A stretch of 21,565 nucleotides of DNA from assembly GCA_964398215.1 (NCBI GenBank), contig CAYNNP010000105.1, forward strand, positions 1 to 21,565, read 5' to 3'. The DNA is from CAYNNP01 sp964398215 (lineage in GTDB: Bacteria > Planctomycetota > Planctomycetia > Pirellulales > Pirellulaceae). The position numbers and the translations under genes are program-made. The notes under the pieces are model-generated. The model ran no database searches and was not told the origin of the DNA. It saw only the letters and a list, made by a program, of their open reading frames with translations. Below, piece after piece: positions 14,966-21,565 of this stretch. Within the stretch, counting starts at the first letter, position 1; every line of letters starts with the position of its first letter.

Positions 14966-17452
14966 CTAATGATTGAACATGAATTCTTTCGAATTCAATA
15001 GGGTCCAAACGAGGTCCTCGTAAGCTTCCTGGCGGTTTTCCTTTGACTTCACATAATCGATCGCCGCTGACAATTCTTCGGCTCTTGGTTCTCGGCCCAG
15101 TGCAATCAAATACAGTTCAATGATTTTCAGCGTGTCGGTGCGAACATCCTTGGCAAGCTGAGCACTGCGACCATCGTCTGCTGAAAGCTTCTTTTGCATT
15201 TGATCGGAATTCAAAAGATGCAGACTTTGTGCCAAGTTAGCTTCTTGTGATCGCTCACATTCGCAGGCAGTACTCGCGTCTGGTTGCCCAAACACGGTTA
15301 AGAAATAGGCTTTGAATCCAGAATCAGGCAATTCGATCGCACGGGTTCCCGGCGGCATACCGGCAAACTGAGTCCTGGACAAAGTCACTTGGTCCACAGC
15401 ATCCAGCAGTACTTCGGCGGTCATTCGTTTTGGATAGAACCGTGAATAACTTCGGCGATCCGCCAAGTTCTCGTCGCTCGCATTACTACTGGCGTTGTAG
15501 ACGTTCGACGCACAAATCATTCGCACCAGCGCCTTGAGATCAAACCCGGAATCAACGAACGCCTCGGCGATGGCATCCAGCAGTTCAGGATTTGAAGGCG
15601 GATTCGTCACTCGCATGTCGTCTTCTGGTTCGACAATGCCGCGGCCCATGAAATGTTTCCAGTATCGGTTTACAAGCGACTTGGCAAAAAACGGGTTGTC
15701 GATGTCCGTCATCCACTGAGCCAAATGGAGGCGGGCGTCATCGGTAGCTGCGACTTTGGCATCTGTACTATCCAGGCCAGCTGGTTGGACCGGTTGTCCA
15801 GTTTTCGGATGTCGTGCGGTTGGAGCCCCAATTCGCGACACAAATGCAGATTCCGCAGGGTCACCGCCGCCTTTTTTTACGACCAGCGAAAAGAATGCTG
15901 ACATCTGCGCGTAGTTCTTTTGGCTCCATTTTTCATAAGGATGGTGATGGCACCGAGCGCACTGAATTCGCTGGCCCAAGAACAATTGAGCCGTATCTTC
16001 AATGCGTTGATTGGTATCGGAAACCTGGTTCAGCCATGCGACCGCAGGATTGCTGGCGGTGGAACCCGACGCGGTGACTAGCTCACGAACAAAACGATCG
16101 TAAGGCTTGTTTTCACGTAAGCTATCGGCGATCCACTGATGAAATGCCATGTTGCGAAACTGCAGACCGCCACCGGTTCGCTTGTTACGTAAAATCGCAC
16201 TCCATTTGTTCGCGAACAGAGCCGCGTAATCATCCGAATCCAGCAGTCGATCAACCAGCCGTGCACGTTTGTCGGAGTCCTTCGATGCGATGAACTCTTG
16301 GACTTGATCGACAGTTGGCAAGCGTCCCGAAATATCGAGCGTGGCTCGGCGAAAGTACGTCGCATCGTCGCAAGGCCCCGAGGGGGGAATGCCAAGCGAC
16401 CGAAGTTTCTTGTAGACGAACGTATCGATCGCGTTGCTAGGTTTGGGCCACTGCATCTGCGGCCTGTCTTCTATGTTTCCCCGTGGCACGACGGCCGTAA
16501 AGACATCCACGTGTCCTTGGTAACGTGCCATCACCGCAACGTCACCAACCATGTCCTGTAGTTTGACCTGCCCACCAGTTGTCACATCCGCCATCTCGGT
16601 GTCGTTCGATTCGAATAGCGCTGCCCGTGTAACGTCTTCGGTAGACCCATCAGAGTAGGTTGCGATGACGGCTAGCTGCTGCACGTTGCCTGGTGCGATT
16701 CGTCGCTGACTCGGAAAGACATTGATTTCGGTAACCGTTGCCTCGTCCCCGTTACCGTACCCCATGCCTTGGGAAATCCACCGACGAAGCAAGCGGTACT
16801 CATGCGAATCCTTTGCCATCCGCTGTCCACCGCCGTGCGGCGACGCATTGATTGCTTTTTGCAACAACAAGCTTTGGTCAGGAGAAGCGATCGAAATCCT
16901 GCGTCCACGGGATTCTTTCAACAAACGATCGTAGTCCGAACGCGGTTCAAACCCGAGCAGCGAAAGTTTGAATCCATTTTGTCCCGCCGCTTTGCCGTGG
17001 CAGCCACCACCGTTGCAATTCAGCTTGGTAAAAATCGGCGTTATTTGACTAGGAAAGCTAACGGGGCGGTCTTGCTGTGTATCACGCACCGTCAAACCGA
17101 CTTCGGCAGAAAACTCGCCGACCGTCGCAACAATCGTGACCGAGCCATCGCGAATTGGCGTCACCAAACCGTCACTTGCAACGCTGACAATACCGCTTGG
17201 TTTTGCGGTGTACACAACACGGTGCGTGAAGTCCGTCCGGGCATCACCGGGGCTGGTCGCTGACACCAATAGTTGCAGTCGCGCATCACGCCCAACCAAC
17301 TCAGTGGACGCGAACGAACTGCTTTCAGCCGAACGGTTCTCGAACTCGATGGCAGAGATTGGCGGAACCGCATCTTGGGCGGCAACCGATCCAGAAAACC
17401 CGACCAACAGCGCGGTTGCAATGGCTAGTTGGAAGTTACCAAGCCAGCGCAT
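14966..17452 (-). CDS. DUF1549/DUF1553 planctomycetal cytochrome-type protein
   Basis: An 828-residue secreted protein. The N-terminal signal peptide ends near VAAQ (about residue 25). Then come an Ig-like (Big_2 type) domain at about 45-125, a cytochrome-like segment with CNGGGCH (Cys146, Cys151, His152; CX4CH spacing), a second Ig-like domain at about 242-322, DUF1549 at about 338-545 with a standard CXXCH at CARCH (498-502), and DUF1553 at about 590-825. Such proteins are abundant in planctomycetes and are often encoded beside DUF1501 proteins. Roles in electron transfer or polysaccharide breakdown have been suggested but are not established. The start overlaps the DUF1501 stop by one base (TAATG), so the two are translationally coupled. 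Confidence 0.92.
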   Translation of the reverse strand: MRWLGNFQLAIATALLVGFSGSVAAQDAVPPISAIEFENRSAESSSFASTELVGRDARLQLLVSATSPGDARTDFTHRVVYTAKPSGIVSVASDGLVTPIRDGSVTIVATVGEFSAEVGLTVRDTQQDRPVSFPSQITPIFTKLNCNGGGCHGKAAGQNGFKLSLLGFEPRSDYDRLLKESRGRRISIASPDQSLLLQKAINASPHGGGQRMAKDSHEYRLLRRWISQGMGYGNGDEATVTEINVFPSQRRIAPGNVQQLAVIATYSDGSTEDVTRAALFESNDTEMADVTTGGQVKLQDMVGDVAVMARYQGHVDVFTAVVPRGNIEDRPQMQWPKPSNAIDTFVYKKLRSLGIPPSGPCDDATYFRRATLDISGRLPTVDQVQEFIASKDSDKRARLVDRLLDSDDYAALFANKWSAILRNKRTGGGLQFRNMAFHQWIADSLRENKPYDRFVRELVTASGSTASNPAVAWLNQVSDTNQRIEDTAQLFLGQRIQCARCHHHPYEKWSQKNYAQMSAFFSLVVKKGGGDPAESAFVSRIGAPTARHPKTGQPVQPAGLDSTDAKVAATDDARLHLAQWMTDIDNPFFAKSLVNRYWKHFMGRGIVEPEDDMRVTNPPSNPELLDAIAEAFVDSGFDLKALVRMICASNVYNASSNASDENLADRRSYSRFYPKRMTAEVLLDAVDQVTLSRTQFAGMPPGTRAIELPDSGFKAYFLTVFGQPDASTACECERSQEANLAQSLHLLNSDQMQKKLSADDGRSAQLAKDVRTDTLKIIELYLIALGREPRAEELSAAIDYVKSKENRQEAYEDLVWTLLNSKEFMFNH

Positions 17453-18795
17453 TAGACCAATTCCCGCATCGGTTCATCTTCCACCAAGTACTGCGGTCGC
17501 CCAGTCGGATCATCGATCGTAACGGTCGCTGTATCGATGCCTAGGCTGTGATAGAGCGTTGCAACTATTTCTTGCATCTGAACTGGTCGCTCGGACGGTT
17601 CTTCGCCTAATCGATTCGTCGCACCGATCGCTTGTCCGGTTCGCAATCCGCCACCGGCCAAATAGGCACAGCTAACTCGTGTCCAGTGGTCGCGTCCGGC
17701 GTTCACATTGATCTTTGGCGTGCGTCCAAATTCTCCCCAAACGGCAACCGTTGTGTCTTGCAGCATTCCGCGTTGATCCAAATCTTCGATCAAGGCGCTG
17801 AGGCATTGATCAAGTTTTCCACCGTGGTCGCGGACGAGGTCAAAGTTCTGGCTATGGCTATCCCAACGGCCGTAGCTAAGACTGACGACGCGCGCCCCGG
17901 CTTCGACCAGACGTCTTGCTATAAGGAATTGTTCATTGCAAGTCGGCGCACCGTCGTATTGATACTGATAAGGCTTGCCATCGCCGTATCGCTCCACGAT
18001 CTTGGGGTCTTCCTTGGACAGGTCCAGTGCGTCGACTAATTTGCTGCTGGTCAAGACATCCAGTGCACGCTGTCCGAACGCATCCATGCCTTCCATCGCG
18101 CCAGTGATATCGATGTCGCGCCGCAGTGTATCCATCTTTGAAAGAAGTTTGCGACGATCAGTCAGACGCCCAATCGAAATCCCATTCAGCGTCATGTTCG
18201 CCATACCAGGACCGTCCGGTTTGAACGGCGCGTACGCGGAACCAAGGAAACCAGCTTTTCCCGAATGCGACCATTGAACATGCTGTGTCGGTTTGGCCAA
18301 CCCAATGAAAGGCGGCACCGATGCATCAACCGGGCCGAACAGTTTCGAGGCGGCGGCACCGATCGACGGTCGACCACCAATGTTCTTGAGTGCGTTGTGT
18401 TCCCATCCGCTCATGCACTGATAAGAATCATGCCCGCCACGGCATCCGACCACGCTGCGAATCACAACGGCCTTGTCCATCATGCTGGCCAGTTTCGGAA
18501 ACACTTCGCAAATTTGAATGCCGGGAACATTCGTGTTGATCGGTTTGAACTCGCCACGAATTTCGCTGGGCGCGTCCGTCTTGATGTCCCACATGTCTTG
18601 ATGCGGAGGGCCACCACCAAGAAACACATTGATGATCGATTTGTGTGTTTTCGGTTTTACACTAGCTGCTTCGGCGCGATACAAATCGGCAAGCGTAAGA
18701 CCACCAGCGCAAGTTGATAGGCCACCAACACGAAGGAAGCCACGACGCGAAACACCGTCGCAATATCGGCTCGCTTTACCCAGGAACGTCAACAT
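17452..18795 (-). CDS. DUF1501 protein, Tat-exported
   Basis: A 447-residue protein with an N-terminal twin-arginine signal (SRRGFLRVGG, about residues 17-26). The mature part has NVFLGGGPPHQDMWDIK, VIRSVVGCRGGHDSYQ, VVSLSYGRWDSHSQNFD, LPxL-like helices, and VAVWGEFGRTPKINVNAGRDHW. These motifs identify DUF1501, a family with an alkaline-phosphatase/sulfatase-like fold whose activity is unproven. His and Asp residues in these motifs would be the metal-site candidates. It is the first gene of the operon with the DUF1549/DUF1553 gene. Two small hairpins lie 40-80 bases before the start codon. Confidence 0.92.
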   Translation of the reverse strand: MLTFLGKASRYCDGVSRRGFLRVGGLSTCAGGLTLADLYRAEAASVKPKTHKSIINVFLGGGPPHQDMWDIKTDAPSEIRGEFKPINTNVPGIQICEVFPKLASMMDKAVVIRSVVGCRGGHDSYQCMSGWEHNALKNIGGRPSIGAAASKLFGPVDASVPPFIGLAKPTQHVQWSHSGKAGFLGSAYAPFKPDGPGMANMTLNGISIGRLTDRRKLLSKMDTLRRDIDITGAMEGMDAFGQRALDVLTSSKLVDALDLSKEDPKIVERYGDGKPYQYQYDGAPTCNEQFLIARRLVEAGARVVSLSYGRWDSHSQNFDLVRDHGGKLDQCLSALIEDLDQRGMLQDTTVAVWGEFGRTPKINVNAGRDHWTRVSCAYLAGGGLRTGQAIGATNRLGEEPSERPVQMQEIVATLYHSLGIDTATVTIDDPTGRPQYLVEDEPMRELV

Positions 18796-18834
18796 GGCAT
18801 CGACTCACAGGCAGGAAGGATTGTTAAGGCAGGA

Positions 18835-18874
18835 GTTCGGTAAACTACCGAACCGGCGGTAGGGCACTCGCCCT
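18835..18874. repeat. Double hairpin in the DUF1501 leader
   Basis: Hairpin one: gttcggta (18835-18842) and taccgaac (18846-18853) pair perfectly with loop aac. Hairpin two: agggc (18861-18865) and gccct (18870-18874) with loop actc. They lie about 40-80 bases upstream of the start codon. They could be a leader structure, a terminator of upstream transcription, or a dispersed repeat. Confidence 0.5.
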
Positions 18875-18987
18875 TAATATCGATGCAAGGCGAGATAGGA
18901 ATAGTTTAGCTCAGATCGATGCGATTAGGCAAGCTTTCCTGCTCAAAGCTCGGGGGAATCACTTTTTCAAAGTAGGCAACATAGTAG

Positions 18988-19006
18988 CTCGGCTGTCCCA
19001 GCCGAG
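18988..19006. repeat. Short perfect palindrome
   Basis: ctcggctg (18988-18995) and cagccgag (18999-19006) pair perfectly with a 3-base loop (tcc). A second ctcggctcggag segment follows at 19019-19030. The shape and intergenic placement fit a dispersed palindromic element. Confidence 0.6.
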
Positions 19007-19205
19007 ACCTGCCGATTTCTCGGCTCGGAGAGCCTTGATTACCGAATTTTCAACCACGATTCAAAGCGGTGGCGTTCACCGAGGAATGTCCAGATAAACG
19101 CAGATTTCAGGAGTTGCAATAACTCAGCATCGGCGGATTTTAAAAGCGGGTAACTGTGTTCCGACCGGCTCAAGATTGAAAATAGACTGTGGGCCAGTTT
19201 AGGCA

Positions 19206-19946
19206 TTACCGCATTTTTTGTTGCATGATTTCTTCATTGTCGTTGGGATACCAGTCAAAATCCAAGGACGGCAAATCGATTTGAATGTTTTGCCATATCG
19301 CAGGACAACGGACCTGTATCCGCTCTTCTTTGGTGGCAGTCCCTTCGGGAACAGGAAACTGTTGATCGGGTCTCCAAGACAAATGAATCTTCCATCGACC
19401 TTCGCTGTTGGGATCACTAAGTGAAGGCCAGTGGACGGAGTCGTTGTCGATTTGGTCGGCGGACTTCTGGTGCGCCCGCTCTAGTTCAGCCTTCGAAATC
19501 AGCCGAATTGCTTGTAGGCGAATCTCGTTTGGGCTCAATGGAGCTTGGGCCGATTCCAGTTGTCTCAAGTGCTTACGATGGATCTGGTATAATGGAAGTT
19601 TTTGCCCATCCAGCGGCTCAACCGTGATGAGTAAATTGCCGTCGCCCGGAAATTGTTGCGATCCCTTTCTGAACACGTCAAATGCAGGGTTGATGACGTT
19701 GGGCAAAGAGACTGGTTTGTCTGAACAGTTTTGAATGAAAACAAGTAATTGCAGTTCGTTGTGAGGCGAAGTCGGCTGAAGGAATTTGGCCATCATTCGA
19801 ATACCGTTGACCGGTTTTGACCATTGGCCGTGGATGGCTGGAACTTGCTGGTCTTCAGTTTGTTTGGGTTCTTGTGCGTGCGAGTGCAGCGAAAATTGCC
19901 CGACAAGAATCAATGCGACCCATACAAATAGTTTCGAAAGATGCAT
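19206..19946 (-). CDS. Secreted hypothetical protein
   Basis: A 246-residue protein with a clear Sec signal peptide (LFVWVALILVGQFSLHSHAQ; cleavage expected near residue 24). The mature part starts with GQWSKPVNGIRMMAKFL and has ELQLLVFIQNCSDKPVSLPNV. This looks like a beta-sandwich (Ig-like/fibronectin-like) unit seen in secreted planctomycete proteins, though no named family is certain. The C-terminal half holds a WKIHLSW strand and a charged tail. It stands alone, with long repeat-bearing gaps on both sides. Function unknown. Confidence 0.7.
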   Translation of the reverse strand: MHLSKLFVWVALILVGQFSLHSHAQEPKQTEDQQVPAIHGQWSKPVNGIRMMAKFLQPTSPHNELQLLVFIQNCSDKPVSLPNVINPAFDVFRKGSQQFPGDGNLLITVEPLDGQKLPLYQIHRKHLRQLESAQAPLSPNEIRLQAIRLISKAELERAHQKSADQIDNDSVHWPSLSDPNSEGRWKIHLSWRPDQQFPVPEGTATKEERIQVRCPAIWQNIQIDLPSLDFDWYPNDNEEIMQQKMR

Positions 19947-20085
19947 CTTGATCTATCCTCAAAAAAGTGACGACGACAAAAAACGCTTGGAGCTAACAGT
20001 TAACAGAAGTTGATTTTACCTTGTTTGTAGTTGTAAGACGACATAGCTATGGATTATGAAAACTATTGTTCCTCCAGCCACCCTG

Positions 20086-20181
20086 CTCCGCGTCCCCGTG
20101 ACTCCGCGTGCGAAAAAGTTCTTTGTAGCAGCTTTCACGCGCCAAGTAAAAGTCTCACGCAGAGGCGCAAAGGCGCAGAGG
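20086..20181. repeat. Pair of inverted 'cgcagagg'-type motifs
   Basis: The segment ctcacgcagaggcgcaaagg plus cgcagagg (20154-20181) is roughly the inverse of ctccgcgtccccgtgactcc plus gcgtg (20086-20110). It could fold as a long imperfect hairpin. Motifs of this type recur between genes in planctomycetes and some other bacteria; that is from general knowledge and unverified here. Confidence 0.55.
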
Positions 20182-20210
20182 TTTTGGATCAGCGGGCTAA
20201 GCCGACAATT

Positions 20211-20240
20211 GATTAGTGTCGATTAGTGAAAATTAGTGTT
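20211..20240 (+). repeat. Three imperfect 10-bp direct repeats
   Basis: The units are gattagtgtc, gattagtgaa and aattagtgtt, directly adjacent. They share the core attagtg. Confidence 0.75.
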
Positions 20241-20307
20241 CCCCAAATTGAACATCATCGTAGACCGGCTGGAAGTACTGTCGCCCGCTTGGCCAAGGAC
20301 TATTTGC

Positions 20308-20373
20308 TTATCCGACGATCGAGCTGACTTTGTCTTTCATGTCGACGTCGATCCGTCCTTCGGTGAATGACAT
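20308..20373 (-). pseudogene. Possible C-terminal gene remnant
   Basis: A 21-codon stretch (MSFTEGRIDVDMKDKVSSIVG, then TAA) has protein-like character. The bases just upstream read GIRWKVLSLAVG in another frame, which could be the same gene before a frameshift near 20375. It may be the tail of a lost gene; it is too short to be sure. Confidence 0.25.
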
Positions 20374-20454
20374 GGTTATCGCCCACGGCCAACGAGAGGA
20401 CCTTCCAACGGATACCGGTGTACGTAGAGATCATAGAACAACCGCGTATCGATC

Positions 20455-20712
20455 TCAAACCAAGAAAAACATTGACCACAACGCCAACGATGCAGCAAGT
20501 AGCGAAACTACAGCAGCGATGATCGTTAGTCGCTGTTCGCGTACGTGCATTAGAAAACGTACGTAGACAGCCAAGACCGACACTACAAAAGCCGCAACAA
20601 CTGCAGAAACAACCGACGTATTCTCGTACACCGGATCGACAGTGTTGTAGCCGCGTTGCAATGCCCACCAAACGGCGGACGCTGACGCAATGCAGGCTAT
20701 GGCACAACTCAA
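20455..20712 (-). CDS. Small membrane protein, probably N-terminally truncated
   Basis: An open frame of about 85 codons with three hydrophobic segments (about residues 1-18, 33-52 and 62-84). No ATG is available: the first usable codon is TTG at 20712, while the frame stays open upstream to a TAA at 20758-20760 (reading SYPTTNTVNVVAV). A protein-like stretch before the putative start suggests that the true N-terminus has been lost. It lies 14 bases after a 41-codon remnant, so the region may be a fusion of two broken genes. Function unknown. Confidence 0.45.
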   Translation of the reverse strand: MSCAIACIASASAVWWALQRGYNTVDPVYENTSVVSAVVAAFVVSVLAVYVRFLMHVREQRLTIIAAVVSLLAASLALWSMFFLV

Positions 20713-20726
20713 GACAGCGACGACAT

Positions 20727-20852
20727 TTACCGTGTTTGTAGTTGGGTAAGACCTTTGTTATCGTAGAGCTTTTGAAGCAAGGTAGCAGTATCTACGGCGT
20801 CGCCGTAGGCGTGTTCAAGCTCTGACCAACGTGGATCGTCAAGTGGAAGCAT
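20727..20852 (-). pseudogene. 41-codon 5' remnant of a hypothetical gene
   Basis: From ATG 20852 the frame reads MLPLDDPRWSELEHAYGDAV, continues for 41 residues and stops at TAA 20727-20729. The opening 'LPLDDPRW.EL..AYG.A.D...LL..L' is typical of the N-terminus of a much longer family of hypothetical proteins known from actinobacteria and other phyla, so this copy is probably truncated. The ATG lies 17 bases after the end of the attC-like site at 20870-20959, the position expected for a cassette gene. Confidence 0.6.
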
Positions 20853-20869
20853 TGCGTCTTGGCTTCATC

Positions 20870-20959
20870 GGATAACGTTTAGCGTAACCGGGTGGCGACG
20901 GTTGGCGTTGATTTCAGATTTCGCGTGAATCGCCACTCCGGTTCACGCTGCTGTTATGC
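20870..20959 (-). other. attC-like integron recombination site
   Basis: The outer boxes are ggataac (20870-20876) and gttatgc (20953-20959), complementary at 6 of 7 positions. The inner arms agcgtaaccgggtggcga (20881-20898) and tcgccactccggttcacgct (20930-20949) pair completely except for two unpaired bases in the longer arm. Two extrahelical bases on one arm are a hallmark of attC sites. The longer arm is on the 5' side when read on the minus strand, which matches a cassette whose gene is on the minus strand. A 31-base variable loop separates the arms. The site lies 7 bases beyond the HAD gene stop. The boxes fit the GTTRRRY consensus only partly. Confidence 0.65.
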
Positions 20960-20966
20960 GGTTGAG

Positions 20967-21500
20967 CTATGGAAGACGCCTATCGCCGAACCTTGGGAGA
21001 GGGGTGGATTCGATTTCAAAACCGTCAAGCATGTTGGGAAGTTCGTTAACTGAGTCAAGGATCCAGTTGACGCCCATCTGCATCAAACTAAGCCTCCCGT
21101 CATAGTCGTTTGCAAAAGCGACCGTCCAGCAACCTGCGTGAAGACCACACTGAACGTGGTCGGCATCGCCTGCGACGTAGATGACCTCGGAAGTCGGGTA
21201 GACGTTAAGCCGCTTGCAGCATTCAAACACCAGAAACGGTGTAGGAGGTCCCGGCAAATTTTCGGAAACACACACGATTTCGTACGTTTGTTCCGTCAAA
21301 AGGTCAAATGTGTCGTCGCGATCTGAGGCGAGCCCTACAAGAAGGCCCAACGCTCGAAGCGTATCCATGGTTTCAATAACGCCGGGCGAAGGGCGCCCCG
21401 TTGTGTGATCGCGGATAACACCATAAGCATCTAAAACTACGGCGCGGAATTTGTCTGGCGGTTGCCTGTCCACTGTAAGAGGGTCGGGGTGTTCCAACAT
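20967..21500 (-). CDS. HAD-superfamily hydrolase, probable integron cassette gene
   Basis: About 177 residues from the ATG at 21500; a GTG at 21506 would add two residues. HAD motif I is VVLDAYGVIRDH (nucleophile Asp in DAYGV). Motif II is LASDRDD, with the Ser in the expected place after a strand. Motif III would use Lys in ECCKRLNVYP. Motif IV is VIYVAGDADHVQCGLHAGCWTVAF. The absence of a large cap suggests a small phosphatase or dehalogenase-like enzyme; substrate unknown. The gene is bracketed by two attC-like sites, with the upstream box ending 7 bases before the ATG and the downstream site starting 7 bases after the stop. Such tight packing is typical of integron gene cassettes. Confidence 0.75.
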   Translation of the reverse strand: MLEHPDPLTVDRQPPDKFRAVVLDAYGVIRDHTTGRPSPGVIETMDTLRALGLLVGLASDRDDTFDLLTEQTYEIVCVSENLPGPPTPFLVFECCKRLNVYPTSEVIYVAGDADHVQCGLHAGCWTVAFANDYDGRLSLMQMGVNWILDSVNELPNMLDGFEIESTPLPRFGDRRLP

Positions 21501-21507
21501 TTTCACC

Positions 21508-21565
21508 GCATAACGAAATGCGATCTATCCGGGCACGGGACGTGCAGGGATAGATCGGGCGTTGA
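21508..21565 (-). other. attC-like site, cut by the window end
   Basis: Box gcataac (21508-21514) is identical in complement to the gttatgc box of the neighbouring site. The arms cgatctatccgggcacg (21521-21537) and cgtgcagggatagatcg (21541-21557) pair at 15 of 17 positions with a 3-base loop. The window ends in gttga, which could begin the second box (GTTRRRY). On the minus strand the site lies immediately before the HAD gene. Confidence 0.55.

Larger units (their letters stand above)
18796..19205. other. Intergenic region with several hairpins
   Basis: No gene is supported. Next to the DUF1501 start are two small palindromes (18835-18874). Further away lies a perfect 8-base-arm palindrome (18988-19006) followed by a related ggctcggagagcc segment. 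Both the DUF1501 leader/promoter and the 3' side of the next minus-strand gene fall here, but no promoter could be assigned. Confidence 0.65.
19947..20307. other. Intergenic region with dispersed repeats
   Basis: No gene is supported. It contains two G/C-rich motifs of the 'cgcagaggcgcaaaggcgcagagg' kind in opposite orientation (20086-20110 and 20154-20181) and three imperfect 10-bp direct repeats (20211-20240). The promoter of the secreted hypothetical gene should be in the first 100 bases but is not recognisable. Confidence 0.65.

Noticed and set aside
13653..15000. attC-like sites around the DUF3885 gene pair
   Set aside because: The gaps before and after the pair were searched for gcataac/gttatgc-like boxes with pairing arms and none was found, so the pair is not called a cassette.
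20308..20460. A third attC-like site downstream of the membrane-protein fragment
   Set aside because: A gttatc stretch occurs at 20375-20380 but no complementary box or paired arms surround it.
1..21565. CRISPR arrays, tRNA or rRNA genes, and insertion-sequence transposases
   Set aside because: No regularly spaced repeats, cloverleaf-like segments, rRNA sequence or transposase motifs were seen on either strand.

Overview
The window looks like chromosomal DNA of a planctomycete of the Pirellulaceae (Rhodopirellula-like). The best evidence is the adjacent DUF1501 and DUF1549/DUF1553 cytochrome-type genes, a pairing massively expanded in planctomycetes. Supporting signs are the large type I NRPS-PKS gene, the scarcity of Shine-Dalgarno sequences, and intergenic regions full of short palindromic repeats. 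The assignment is an inference from gene content.

Layout. Bases 1-541 hold no gene but contain a palindromic repeat. A nucleotide-transporter-like membrane protein (542-1864, +) converges on a two-gene minus-strand operon (10797 to 1920). That operon encodes a GT4 glycosyltransferase and a 2515-residue megasynthase with the order A-PCP-KS-AT-KR-ACP-TE. The megasynthase has no condensation domain. Its adenylation pocket reads DFWNVGMVHK, one residue from the classical threonine code, and its AT carries the malonyl-type HAFH motif. The predicted product is a statine-like 4-amino-3,5-dihydroxyhexanoyl chain. The TE departs from the Ser-Asp-His triad at all three positions (Cys, Glu, Pro by hand alignment).

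From 10.8 to 15 kb there is a gene-poor accessory stretch. It holds a frameshifted gene, a small membrane protein, a TVP38/DedA-like (VTT) membrane protein, and a translationally coupled pair of small soluble proteins, one of them DUF3885. From 14966 to 18795 lies the overlapping DUF1501 -> DUF1549/DUF1553 operon, followed by a repeat-rich gap and a secreted hypothetical protein (19206-19946).

The right end (about 20.7-21.57 kb) looks like part of an integron cassette array on the minus strand. Two attC-like folded sites (20870-20959 and 21508 to the window end) flank one HAD-family hydrolase gene, whose start codon lies only a few bases after the upstream site. The next downstream position holds a 41-codon remnant fused to a start-less membrane-protein fragment. 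No integron integrase is in the window.

All calls were made by eye from translated sequence and motif knowledge. No database search or folding calculation was run.
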